Shown here piece by piece: positions 6,756 through 14,150 of a stretch of DNA of 24,142 bases. The notes below the pieces were generated by a model, which was not told the DNA's origin, made no database searches, and saw nothing but the letters and a program-made list of their open reading frames with translations. Position 1 is the stretch's first letter. Every line of letters begins with the position of its first letter. The DNA comes from CAYWGR01 sp964458015. GTDB lineage: Bacteria > Planctomycetota > Planctomycetia > Pirellulales > Thermoguttaceae. The stretch lies in assembly GCA_964458015.1 (NCBI GenBank), contig CAYWGR010000083.1:1-24142 (forward strand). The letters run 5' to 3'. The translations under genes and the position numbers were made by a program.

Positions 6756-8546
6756 ATGCAGCTTCTATCTCGCAGCAAAGTTAAAAATGCCGATACCTGG
6801 GATCTTGCAAGCCTTTTCGCCAATGATGAGGCCTGGGAGGATGCTTTTTCCGCTTGGGAGAAGGAGATCGAGGGATATGCCCAGTTTCAAGGCAAGCTGG
6901 CCGAGAGCGCCGAGACCTTGGCCAAATGCCTGAAATTCGACGAGGCCTTCGACCGTGCCGGCGAGCGGTTGGGTACTTACGCCCATCTGAAGACTACGGA
7001 AGACACCGCCGACAGCCGCTACCAACGAATGCAGGGACGCTATGTGAATGCCGCCGGCCGTGCGGGCGAGGCCGCCAGCTATATCCGCCCGGAAATCTTG
7101 GCGATTCCGAGCGTTAAAATCAAGAAGATGCTCGATTCGGCGATCTTGAAGCCCTTCCGCCTGCTGCTCGAACGGTTGCTGCGCTACAAGCCGCACACGC
7201 TGAGCAAGAAGGAGGAGCGATTGCTGGCCATGCAAACCGAGATGGCCCAGGCCGCGGGGCAAGTCTTCCGCCAACTGAACGACGCCGACTTGAAGTTCGG
7301 CACGGTCAAAGACACCGAAGGCCAGCCGGTCGAGTTGAGCCATGCCGTTTTCAGCATGTTGTTGCACTCGCCAAAGCGAAGCGTTCGTAAAGCGGCTTTT
7401 GAACAGTATTATCGGATCTATGCCGACCATCGACATACGTTGGCGGCATCGCTGTCAGGCTCGGTGCAACGCGATATCTACTATGCCCGGGCGCGTAACC
7501 ATCCAAGTGCGATCGAGGCGGCGTTGTTCCCGGACCGGATGCCGGTGGCTGTCTATGATAATTTAATTGCCAGCGTGCGGCGACACTTGCCGGCCGTCCA
7601 TCATTACTACGATGTTCGTCGCCGAGCAATGCGGTTAAAAGATATCCATCACTACGACACGTATGTTCCAATTTTAGCTGAGCGGCAGACTCGCCACACC
7701 TGGAACCAGGCCGTTACGTTGGTCATGGCAGCTCTTAAACCCTTGGGCGACGACTATTGCAGCCTATTGGAAAACGGGCTGAAGGGCCGGTGGTGCGATC
7801 GCTATGAGAACCGCGGCAAACAGAGCGGCGCTTTCAGCTCGGGATCCTACGATGCCGATCCCTACATCCTGATGAACTACCGGCCGGAGGTTTTGGATCA
7901 CGTATTCACCCTGGCCCACGAGGCGGGGCACTCGATGCACAGCCTTTACTCGGCCAAACATCAGCCTTACACCTACTATAACTACACGATCTTCGTAGCC
8001 GAGGTGGCGAGCACGTTCAACGAGCAATTGCTGAGCCGGCATCTGCTGGATCGCGCCCGGAACGACGAAGAGCGGGCGTTTTTGATCAATCGCCAGATCG
8101 ACGCCATGCGGGGTACGATCATTCGGCAAACGATGTTCGCCGAGTTCGAGAAGCAGATCCACGCTTCGGCCGAGTCGAACGAGCCGCTCACGATCGATCG
8201 TTTCCAGGAAATCTACCGCGCATTATTGGAGGCCTATTTTGGGCCTGATTTTGTGCTAGACGACGCCTTGAACCTGGAATGTTTGCGGATTCCGCATTTT
8301 TACCGTGCGTTCTACGTCTACAAATACGCGACGGGCATGTCGGCGGCCATTGCACTGGCCGACCGTGTGCTGGGCGGCGGCCGGCAAGAACTCGACGACT
8401 ATTTGCGATTCCTCGCGGGCGGTTGCTCCAAAGATCCGTTGGATTTGTTGCGTGACGCCGGGGTCGATATGGAACAACCTACGCCGGTCGATGCCGCGCT
8501 GGTGCAATTCTCTACGTTGGTGGATGAATTAGATCGACTGCTGTAA
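6756..8546 (+). CDS. pepF: Oligoendopeptidase F (M3 zinc metallopeptidase)
   Basis: A cytosolic peptidase of 596 residues, the usual length of PepF, which cuts oligopeptides of roughly 7-17 residues. The N-terminus (VKNADTWDLASLFANDEAWE) is the standard opening of the family. The zinc site LAHEAGHSMHSLYS gives His388, catalytic Glu389 and His392, and the third ligand is probably Glu416 in FVAEVASTFNEQLL. The C-terminal part FYRAFYVYKYATGMSAA followed by GGCSKDPLDLLRDAGVDM is also typical. The ATG at 6756 has no clear Shine-Dalgarno sequence. The 267-bp gap before it must hold divergent promoters with the NRDE gene, but only a weak -35/-10 pair is visible there (TTGTTT, 17 nt, TAGTGT). Confidence 0.96.
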   Translation: MQLLSRSKVKNADTWDLASLFANDEAWEDAFSAWEKEIEGYAQFQGKLAESAETLAKCLKFDEAFDRAGERLGTYAHLKTTEDTADSRYQRMQGRYVNAAGRAGEAASYIRPEILAIPSVKIKKMLDSAILKPFRLLLERLLRYKPHTLSKKEERLLAMQTEMAQAAGQVFRQLNDADLKFGTVKDTEGQPVELSHAVFSMLLHSPKRSVRKAAFEQYYRIYADHRHTLAASLSGSVQRDIYYARARNHPSAIEAALFPDRMPVAVYDNLIASVRRHLPAVHHYYDVRRRAMRLKDIHHYDTYVPILAERQTRHTWNQAVTLVMAALKPLGDDYCSLLENGLKGRWCDRYENRGKQSGAFSSGSYDADPYILMNYRPEVLDHVFTLAHEAGHSMHSLYSAKHQPYTYYNYTIFVAEVASTFNEQLLSRHLLDRARNDEERAFLINRQIDAMRGTIIRQTMFAEFEKQIHASAESNEPLTIDRFQEIYRALLEAYFGPDFVLDDALNLECLRIPHFYRAFYVYKYATGMSAAIALADRVLGGGRQELDDYLRFLAGGCSKDPLDLLRDAGVDMEQPTPVDAALVQFSTLVDELDRLL

Positions 8547-8640
8547 GTTGGTTTCCAATTCAACTCGTTTTTCCGTAGGGCAAGCCGGCGAGGAAATGCA
8601 AGGTGGAATTGGTATCAACAAGCTCGCCAATGAACACAAT

Positions 8641-8696
8641 AAAAAAACGGCAGCACAATAACTGCTCCTTCACAAGGAGTGTTGTTGTACTGCCGT
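8641..8696 (-). terminator. Intrinsic terminator of the repeat lipoprotein gene
   Basis: Reading the minus strand, a long imperfect stem (8696-8674 with 8670-8647, about 20 pairs with a bulge, 3-nt loop) is followed by seven T (8647-8641) and ATTGTG. It lies about 80 nt after the lipoprotein stop codon at 8778. Because of its length it may also stop transcripts of pepF arriving from the other side. Confidence 0.85.
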
Positions 8697-8777
8697 AGGT
8701 GAATTAAGCAGGGCGAGATCTACGCGAGAACCGCAACCGCCCTTGCTTGAATGTAAATCGATATTTCTTAGGGCTGC

Positions 8778-9800
8778 TTATTTGTCGTCAGCCTTCTTTT
8801 CTTCCTTGTCGGCCTTCTTTTCTTCGTCGGCTTCTTTTTTCTCGTCAGCCTTGGACTCTTCGGCCTTCTTTTCCTCGGCTGCTTCCTTCTTCTCGTCGGC
8901 CTTGGACTCTTCGGCCTTCTTCTCCTCGGCCGCTTCCTTCTTCTCTTCAGCCATGGGCTCTTCAGCCTTCTCGTCGGCCGCTTCCTTCTTCTCTTCGGCC
9001 TTGGGCTCTTCGGCCTTCTTTTCCTCGGCTGCTTCCTTCTTCTCTTCGGCCTTGGGCTCTTCAGCCTTCTTCTCCTCGGCCGCTTCCTTCTTCTCTTCAG
9101 CCTTGGGCTCTTCGGCCTTCTTCTCCTCGGCTGCTTCCTTCTTTTCTTCAGCCTTGGGCTCTTCAGCCTTCTTCTCCTCGGCTGCTTCCTTCTTCTCTTC
9201 AGCCATTGGCTCTTCGGCCTTCTTTTCCTCGGCTGCTTCCTTCTTTTCTTCAGCCTTGGGCTCTTCGGCCTTCTTCTCCTCGGCCGCTTCCTTCTTTTCT
9301 TCAGCCTTTGGCTCTTCAGCCTTCTTCTCCTCGGCTGCTTCCTTCTTCTCTTCAGCCATTGGCTCTTCGGCCTTCTTTTCCTCGGCTGCTTCCTTCTTTT
9401 CTTCAGCCTTGGGCTCTTCGGCCTTCTTCTCCTCGGCCGCTTCCTTCTTTTCTTCAGCCTTTGGCTCTTCAGCCTTCTTCTCCTCGGCTGCTTCCTTCTT
9501 CTCTTCAGCCATTGGCTCTTCGGCCTTCTTTTCCTCGGCTGCTTCCTTCTTTTCTTCAGCCTTGGGCTCTTCGGCCTTCTTCTCCTCGACGGCTTCCTTC
9601 TTTTCTTCGGCCGCGGGTTCCACAGGAGCAGCCGTGGTATCGACAGCCGGCACACTTGGTTTTACATCAGCAGGCTTAGTGGCAGGGGCAGTTTTTCCGC
9701 CTGCACCCGTCGTGGGTTTCGGCTTGTCTTTATGCTGGGAACATCCCATTATGAACAGCCCGACGCATACCACTAGCACTAGCAGTCCCAGCTTCCTCAT
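8778..9800 (-). CDS. Lipoprotein with tandem 17-residue Glu/Lys/Ala repeats
   Basis: A protein of 340 residues with a bacterial lipoprotein signal: MRK, a hydrophobic stretch, then lipobox IMGC with Cys20 as the acylated residue. Residues 21-63 are a Pro/Thr/Ala/Lys linker. From residue 64 to about 332 there are some 16 copies of AEEKKEAAEEKKAEEPK (Pro-Lys or Pro-Met at the end; the last copies have Ser or Asp), and the tail is Lys/Asp-rich. Such sequence should form a charged helix kinked at each Pro, a rod anchored in a membrane. I know no function. The start is fixed by GGAGGT 6 nt before the ATG at 9800. The terminator downstream points the same way, which confirms the strand although other frames are also open. 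Confidence 0.88.
   Translation of the reverse strand: MRKLGLLVLVVCVGLFIMGCSQHKDKPKPTTGAGGKTAPATKPADVKPSVPAVDTTAAPVEPAAEEKKEAVEEKKAEEPKAEEKKEAAEEKKAEEPMAEEKKEAAEEKKAEEPKAEEKKEAAEEKKAEEPKAEEKKEAAEEKKAEEPMAEEKKEAAEEKKAEEPKAEEKKEAAEEKKAEEPKAEEKKEAAEEKKAEEPMAEEKKEAAEEKKAEEPKAEEKKEAAEEKKAEEPKAEEKKEAAEEKKAEEPKAEEKKEAAEEKKAEEPKAEEKKEAADEKAEEPMAEEKKEAAEEKKAEESKADEKKEAAEEKKAEESKADEKKEADEEKKADKEEKKADDK
8803..9611 (-). repeat. 51-bp tandem repeat array with a 153-bp higher-order unit
   Basis: About 16 copies of a 51-bp unit lie inside the lipoprotein gene. Three units form a 153-bp super-repeat, shown by the order Met, Lys, Lys at the variable position. The copies at 9201-9353 and 9354-9506 are identical by eye over all 153 bp, and the next copy (from 9507) matches for about 80 bp. 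One unit near 8970 has lost a codon. This indicates recent unequal exchange or slippage. Confidence 0.93.
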
Positions 9801-10294
9801 GGACACACCTCCGACCTCGAGATAAAACGAAAAATGCGCGCACGGCAGGACCATCCTGCTGACACTCTGATGCCTATGATCCTTTTCACAAGAGAGTTAT
9901 TCCACAAGATCGTGCATAATTACTACAAAACTTGCGCGTATGGCAACTAGTGGACAAGTGAGTGAAACAAGGCAAAATGCGACCATGTCGGAATGGCTAT
10001 TGGTGAATGCGCAAAGATGGGCAAGTTTATCGCGCGCGCAAAATAGATAGATTGCCTCGCGAAGTTGATCTTAGGGATGTTTGCCAGGATAGCGGACCGG
10101 ACAGTCTACTTATTCGCCCCAGTTTCCAAGCCTCCCGATGACCAACCCTTCATGCCGGTACTCGGGCCTCGGTTCCTTGGCTGAATTACTAACCCCAAAG
10201 ATAGTGAAGGCTTTAACAAAGTCTAGCGACCAACGGGAGCGAATCGAAGCAGGTCGAGCGGTAGCTCGTATTGGGTGGCGGCCCTGTGCAAGGG
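9801..10294. other. Intergenic region between lipoprotein and sigma factor genes (494 bp)
   Basis: It holds the leader and presumably the promoter of the lipoprotein gene (no convincing -35/-10 pair could be assigned) and a small hairpin, GCAGGA/TCCTGC, near 9846-9860. The 101-bp dispersed repeat lies at 10186-10286, and the sigma factor gene ends directly beside it. No coding region is supported. Confidence 0.7.
10186..10286 (+). repeat. 101-bp dispersed repeat, copy 1
   Basis: It matches the reverse complement of 13590-13690 over 101 bp with 10 differences and no indel. Similarity stops sharply after GGCCCTG. A 5-bp hairpin, CGAGC-GGTA-GCTCG, is unchanged in both copies. One frame (LLTPKIVKALTKSSDQRER and onward to ARIGWRP) is open in both. 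Confidence 0.9.
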
Positions 10295-11737
10295 TCAATA
10301 AACGTCCTGTCCCAAGGCGGATGACGGCTGTAATTTATAGATCGGCTCCGGGCTGTTTGGCATCGGATGATCGAGGAAAATAGCCAGTTTTCTCGTACAC
10401 GAAGGTTGTTGCAGTTTTCGGAGCGCGTCGCATTCGATCTGGCGGATGCGTTCCCGGGTTACGGAAAAAATCTTACCCACCTCGGACAGGGTATGGGCAC
10501 AACCATCCGAAAGTCCGTAACGGAGCCGGAGAATTTCGCGTTCGCGATAGTTCAACGATTCCAAAACTTGGGCAATTCCGACTTTCAATGAATCGCGGTT
10601 CAAACCTGACATGGGATCCGTATCGCGGTTGTCGGGCAGTAATTCGCCGAGATCCTTTTGGCTTTCATCTCCCAGCGGCTCATCGAGCGAAAGCATCCGG
10701 TGATTGGCCTTGATAGCGCGATGGGCGGCATCGATCGACAATCCGGCCGCCTCGGCAGTTTCCTCCAAAGTGGGATGTCCCTTGCCGCGCTGGGTCAGCA
10801 TCCGGCGGGTGTTTTGCACTTTATCCACCTTCGCAAGCATGTGGACCGGAATGCGGATCGTGCGGCTGTGGTCGGCGATGGCGCGGGTGATTGCCTGACG
10901 CACCCACCATGTGGCGTATGTCGAAAACTTGAAGCCCCGATCCGATTCAAACTTATCCACCGCATGAAGCAGGCCGGTGTTCCCTTCCTGGATCAAATCC
11001 AAAAAACTCAGTCCTCGATTGCGATACCGCTTGGCGATGGCCACCACGAGCCGTAGGTTTGCCAGCGATAGCTCTCGCCGGGCATCGTCATGGGTGCGGC
11101 GGGATTCAGCAATGCGATTCAATCGGTGATGAATCCGGGCCGGCGTTTCCTGGGTCACACGCATCCAGTGGCGCAACTCCTTGCAAGCTTGCGCCGAGAG
11201 CGCGGAATCCTGGTTCGATTTTGCCGTTGCTATCTGCCGCAACAAATCGTCCATGCGACGGGATATTTTCTGGAGACGTTCGACTACCGCTTCCAGATAG
11301 CGTCGTCGGACGGGTGTTTCCTCAACGAGCCGAATCGCGTTTGCTCGCCGCATGGCGAGCCGGCGTTGCGCTTCGCGGCGCTGTTCCACCGAACATCGCC
11401 GCGAGACGGAACGGCGGAAATCCTCACGATTTTGACGCAAAAGATTCCGCAAGGTTTGAACATTGGGTCCAACCGCAAGCACCAAATGCCGTTTCCGCGG
11501 CTCGATATTCAGAGATCCTTCGCAAGCGGTCTCTGCCCGCATTTGTCCCCGGGCCAAGCGATCCAAGATGCCAACGGCCGCTCGAAGCACATAATCGGAG
11601 GCCAACATTTCGCGGCGGGCGTAACGCCGAGTTTTGTCGATCCGCTGTGCCGTGGCCAATTCTTCTGCCCGCGTCATCAGGGGAGCATGGCCCATTTGCG
11701 TCAAATAGGCCTGAANNNNNNNNNNNNNNNNNTCCAT
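10295..11737 (-). CDS. RNA polymerase sigma-70 family factor (RpoD-like, group 1 or 2)
   Basis: A sigma factor of 480 residues. Region 1.2 starts near the N-terminus (QAYLTQMGHAPLMTRAEE), with no region 1.1. A non-conserved, Arg-rich helical stretch fills residues about 36-215. Region 2 follows at about 218-300 with LSLANLRLVVAIAKRYRNRG, LDLIQEGNTGLLHAVDKF and YATWWVRQAITRAIADHSRT, then region 3 and region 4 with YREREILRLRYGL and the 4.2 helix-turn-helix TLSEVGKIFSVTRERIRQIE. Residues 2-8 are lost in a run of 17 N. GAGGAGG a few nt before the ATG at 11737 fixes the start. The -10-contacting residues are canonical, so it probably reads ordinary promoters; whether it is the primary factor cannot be told. 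Confidence 0.95.
   Translation of the reverse strand: MXXXXXXXQAYLTQMGHAPLMTRAEELATAQRIDKTRRYARREMLASDYVLRAAVGILDRLARGQMRAETACEGSLNIEPRKRHLVLAVGPNVQTLRNLLRQNREDFRRSVSRRCSVEQRREAQRRLAMRRANAIRLVEETPVRRRYLEAVVERLQKISRRMDDLLRQIATAKSNQDSALSAQACKELRHWMRVTQETPARIHHRLNRIAESRRTHDDARRELSLANLRLVVAIAKRYRNRGLSFLDLIQEGNTGLLHAVDKFESDRGFKFSTYATWWVRQAITRAIADHSRTIRIPVHMLAKVDKVQNTRRMLTQRGKGHPTLEETAEAAGLSIDAAHRAIKANHRMLSLDEPLGDESQKDLGELLPDNRDTDPMSGLNRDSLKVGIAQVLESLNYREREILRLRYGLSDGCAHTLSEVGKIFSVTRERIRQIECDALRKLQQPSCTRKLAIFLDHPMPNSPEPIYKLQPSSALGQDVY
11716..11732. other. Assembly gap (17 N) in the 5' end of the sigma factor gene
   Basis: The gap starts after the first base pair or two of codon 2 and covers about six codons. 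The frame is kept as drawn (start codon and Gln-Ala-Tyr-Leu in phase), but its true length is not known. Confidence 0.95.
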
Positions 11738-11877
11738 GGTGCCCTCCTCATTCCGGCAAGACTGCCGTGTGATGCCAATGCCCTTTCTCCAATGCTACGA
11801 CCACGGCCGTGGTTTGGTTCATCAGATTCGGGGGGGGAAGAACGGACCGGATAATGCAGTGCATTTGCCTTGGGAGT

Positions 11878-11915
11878 AAAAATGCCCAGGTCCTATTCGA
11901 CCGGAATGCATTTTT
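11878..11915 (-). terminator. Possible terminator overlapping the stop of the PIG-L deacetylase gene
   Basis: On the minus strand AAAAATGC (11915-11908) pairs with GCATTTTT (11885-11878), and an inner GGTC/GACC stem lies between them. The paired T run doubles as a weak U-tract. The first stem base pairs overlap the TAA stop. It might only attenuate read-through to the sigma factor gene. Confidence 0.4.
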
Positions 11916-12636
11916 AGGCGGGGAACAGCAGGCCCATAAGATCACGGGTTCCCCAAGGGGTGGGATTGGCAAGCACTTCGCCGGCGGCAAAACCGGCAGC
12001 CATCCCCTGCTGAAGTGCCACTGCTCGAAAATTCTCGAGCGCCTGGGCCTTGGAAGGAGGGAATTGGGTGGCATAGCAGGCGATTGCCGCCAGCTTTTTT
12101 TCGAGCGTATCGCCGATATCCACGACCATCACGTTGCGATCCGCTGCCAACAGCGTATGGAACCCCAAGAAGCACTCCAAGCGACGCGGGACGAGATAGG
12201 GCGGCAAACCGCCGAACGCGGAGTCCCACTTGGTCAATTTCGAGTAAAACACAGCCGCTTCGATGATCAGCGAGGCTTGATAGTGGTCGGGCGAGGCCAT
12301 CGGCGTCTTGCCGCCCAACCCGAGTACCAAGCGAGGACGGTATTTGCGAATTTCGGTGGCCAATAATACCCTGGCTTCAAACGAATCGAACAACCGGCGA
12401 TTCGGCAGCTCCAAGGTGACTCGACCAACGATGCCCAGTGTTTCGGCTGCACGCCGAGCTTCGGCCAAACGAACTTCGGGCCCCGGCGATTCGGGGGTCG
12501 GTTCTCCATCGGTCAGATCAATGATGCCTACCCGATAGCCTTGTTGGGCCAGTTTGGCCAGGGTTCCTCCGCAGGCGATTTCAATATCGTCCGGGTGAGC
12601 GCCAACCGCCAAAACGTCAAGTTGCTTGGTGTTCAT
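11914..12636 (-). CDS. bshB1: PIG-L / LmbE family deacetylase, BshB1-like
   Basis: A zinc-dependent N-acetylglucosaminide deacetylase-fold protein of 240 residues, normal for BshB1. The metal and catalytic motif is VGAHPDDIEIACGGTLAK (His14, Asp16, Asp17), and the third metal ligand is probably His118 in ASPDHYQAS. DLTDGEPTPESPGPEVRLAEA and LELPNRRLFDS match the BshB1 layout, where the enzyme removes the acetyl group from GlcNAc-malate in bacillithiol synthesis. BshA and BshC are not in the window, so the pathway is inferred from similarity only and another small-molecule substrate is possible. There is no clear Shine-Dalgarno sequence before the ATG. The gene lies between the DUF1080 gene and the sigma factor gene on the same strand, without tight coupling. 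Confidence 0.82.
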   Translation of the reverse strand: MNTKQLDVLAVGAHPDDIEIACGGTLAKLAQQGYRVGIIDLTDGEPTPESPGPEVRLAEARRAAETLGIVGRVTLELPNRRLFDSFEARVLLATEIRKYRPRLVLGLGGKTPMASPDHYQASLIIEAAVFYSKLTKWDSAFGGLPPYLVPRRLECFLGFHTLLAADRNVMVVDIGDTLEKKLAAIACYATQFPPSKAQALENFRAVALQQGMAAGFAAGEVLANPTPWGTRDLMGLLFPA

Positions 12637-12655
12637 AAAAAAGCTGTCTGCTATT

Positions 12656-12735
12656 AGCGTTCAGCGATCAGCATTCAGACATATCAGCGTTTTCTAACGC
12701 TTTTTGCTGACCGCTGAGAGCTGATTGCTGAAAGC
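12656..12735. repeat. Degenerate heptamer repeats with inverted arms
   Basis: The left part reads AGCGTTC, AGCGATC, AGCATTC (from 12656). The right part (12707-12734) reads CTGACCG, CTGAGAG, CTGATTG, CTGAAAG, which is the same unit in reverse complement, so the two parts can pair over about 23 bp with mismatches. Between them AGCGTT/AACGCT (12686-12701) makes a small hairpin. It fills the gap between the DUF1080 and PIG-L genes. Confidence 0.75.
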
Positions 12736-12740
12736 TTTGA

Positions 12741-13439
12741 CTACTTTACCGGTCTTACGCGGATATTCCGCACGGCACCGGTGCTTGCCCACGTGGAAAT
12801 GCCCAAGGGGCGGCACAAATCGACTTCCATGCGGATGCCGATCTTATGATCTTTGCGAGGTTGGGTAACCAGCTTTTGCCCATCGATCCACGCCTCGATC
12901 GTCTCGGTCGTGACGCGAATCCGCACCTTATACCATTGGTCGTTTTTGAACGTGAGCACCTTCGTGGTCGAATTTTCTGAGGCATCGGCGTAATCAATGC
13001 TCGACAAGCCGACCAGTCCGCCCCCCCAACCGCCGACGACGAGCGAACAAGAATCCTTGCCGACCGGGAAGGTGGTAGTGCAGAAGAAATCGGAACCATT
13101 CAGACGCTTGCCTTCCAATTCCAGCTCGTAGTTGTCGCGAAGGACCTCGCCGGTCCAGGTGATGCCCGTCATCATGCTGCCCATTTCCATGACGATTGCG
13201 CCGTTCTCAACGTAAACCTTTCCCTCGCCGCCGAAGTTGGGAATCTTCCAGCCGGTTAGGGTTTTACCGTCGAAGAGGCTTTTCCAGCCTTCCTTGTCAG
13301 CCTCCGCCTTTTGGGGCTGCTCGGCCTTCTGGGGCGGTTCGGCCCAAGCGATCGGCTGTTGATCTTGCTGCCACAGCAGGAAGGCGCCTGCGGCCATTAT
13401 CGTCAAACCGGCATACATCCAGGGGCGAGAGTACATCAT
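12741..13439 (-). CDS. Secreted DUF1080 (3-keto-disaccharide hydrolase-like) protein
   Basis: A protein of 232 residues with one DUF1080 domain, a concanavalin/laminin-G-like beta sandwich very common in planctomycetes and now often named 3-keto-disaccharide hydrolase. The N-terminus is a signal peptide or anchor (MYAGLTIMAAGAFLLW, possible cleavage after AWA near residue 33), followed by a short Gln/Lys/Ala linker. The domain then opens with WKSLFDGKTLTGWKIPNFGG and has YELELEGKRLNGSDFF and WYKVRIRVTTETIEAWIDG, standard for the family. It should act outside the cytoplasm on a saccharide, but no substrate can be named. Either ATG of the ATGATG pair at 13439/13436 may start it; no Shine-Dalgarno sequence is evident. 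A good promoter lies about 70 bp upstream. Confidence 0.92.
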   Translation of the reverse strand: MMYSRPWMYAGLTIMAAGAFLLWQQDQQPIAWAEPPQKAEQPQKAEADKEGWKSLFDGKTLTGWKIPNFGGEGKVYVENGAIVMEMGSMMTGITWTGEVLRDNYELELEGKRLNGSDFFCTTTFPVGKDSCSLVVGGWGGGLVGLSSIDYADASENSTTKVLTFKNDQWYKVRIRVTTETIEAWIDGQKLVTQPRKDHKIGIRMEVDLCRPLGISTWASTGAVRNIRVRPVK

Positions 13440-13510
13440 GGTAGTTTGTGGTTCTTGGTTGGAAGCTAACGATATTGGGCGATCGTATCTATCCCGTAAA
13501 AGAAAACGGC

Positions 13511-13539
13511 AGTATAGGCCACGCGCGAACAGCTTACAA
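13511..13539 (-). promoter_or_regulatory. Sigma-70 promoter of the DUF1080 gene
   Basis: On the minus strand TTGTAA (13539-13534), a 17-nt spacer and TATACT (13516-13511) form a near-consensus promoter. Transcription would start near 13504, leaving a leader of about 65 nt. Confidence 0.65.
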
Positions 13540-13589
13540 CCAGTCGGGCGAGAGGATTTTCCAGGAGGATCGATTCCTACGCAGGGCGG

Positions 13590-13690
13590 CAGGGCCGCCA
13601 GCCAATACGAGCTACCGCTCGGTCGGCTTCGATTCGCTCCCGTCGGTCGCTAAACTTTGTTAAAAACTTCACGATCTTTGGAGTTAGTAA
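13590..13690 (-). repeat. 101-bp dispersed repeat, copy 2 (inverted relative to copy 1)
   Basis: The reverse complement equals 10186-10286 at 91 of 101 positions. In the shared frame, four of the eight changed codons are synonymous (for example ACC/ACT, ATA/ATC, GCA/GCC, GGG/GGC). The two copies bracket the sigma factor, PIG-L and DUF1080 genes. Confidence 0.9.
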
Positions 13691-13711
13691 TACAGGGCTG
13701 ATCCGTTTCGG

Positions 13712-13791
13712 TAGGGCGGGTCGAGCGAAGCGATGGCCCGCCTTGAATTCCTCGCAAAATGGCGGGCCTTTGCTTCGCTTGACCTGCCCTA
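13712..13791. repeat. Large imperfect palindrome with 31-bp arms
   Basis: The left arm is 13712-13742 (starts TAGGGCGGGTCGAGCGAAGC). The right arm is 13761-13791 and its reverse complement matches the left arm with about four mismatches. The spacer is 18 nt. It begins about 20 bp after the second 101-bp repeat. A related single arm occurs at 16946-16976, so this is a dispersed family of the REP/BIME or MITE kind. Confidence 0.85.
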
Positions 13792-13997
13792 AGCTTTTCC
13801 CAAATTCGACAATGGATTGGCCCTGGATTCCAACAGCAGCATTTCTCAAACATAGTTCGCTTTTGGCAACCATTTTCTAACGGTCGATTAACCAAAGTAT
13901 TATGTTGCCGTTAGATGTAGTCGCAACTGCTTGCAGGCCTAGATGTTGCGATAACCGACTTTGCATGATTTCCACCAAGAGAGGCATATCGGTCGGC

Positions 13998-14026
13998 TTG
14001 AAAAACGGATACGGCCCTTTTATAGT
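13998..14026 (+). promoter_or_regulatory. Sigma-70 promoter of the ABC transporter genes
   Basis: TTGAAA (13998-14003), a 17-nt spacer and TATAGT (14021-14026) form a strong match to the consensus. The predicted start near 14033 gives a leader of about 118 nt before the ATPase gene. Confidence 0.65.
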
Positions 14027-14150
14027 AAAAAGTGAGAAGATTTTTTGTTTAAGGGGATGAACCCAACGGCCTTTGGTTGCGTATCAACAAAAAGCCGGGC
14101 TCCCGGTCTACCCCAATCTTTTGCCCTCTCGATTCGCGGAAAGGTTCTTC

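Larger units (their letters stand above)
13440..14150. other. Repeat-rich intergenic region (711 bp)
   Basis: Between two divergent genes. It carries the DUF1080 promoter (13511-13539), the second 101-bp repeat copy (13590-13690), a large palindrome (13712-13791), an 8-bp perfect inverted repeat TCTAACGG/CCGTTAGA (13876-13883 and 13908-13915) and the promoter of the ABC genes (13998-14026). Open frames here cross the repeats and have no start signals, so no gene is called. Confidence 0.75.

Noticed and set aside
8803..9611. CRISPR-like regular repeats
   Set aside because: The 51-bp units are contiguous, without unique spacers, and encode an in-frame protein repeat.
8743..9825. Plus-strand Ser/Phe/Ala-rich frame of 360 codons
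   Set aside because: It is the complement of the Glu/Lys repeat; the minus frame has the ribosome binding site, the lipobox and the terminator.
10138..10383. Small plus-strand gene containing the 101-bp element
   Set aside because: No ribosome binding site, and outside the element the frame overlaps the end of the sigma factor gene; it is treated as a repeat.
13577..13873. Minus-strand frame of 98 codons across the second 101-bp element and the palindrome
   Set aside because: It runs through two repeat families, with no start signal or domain.
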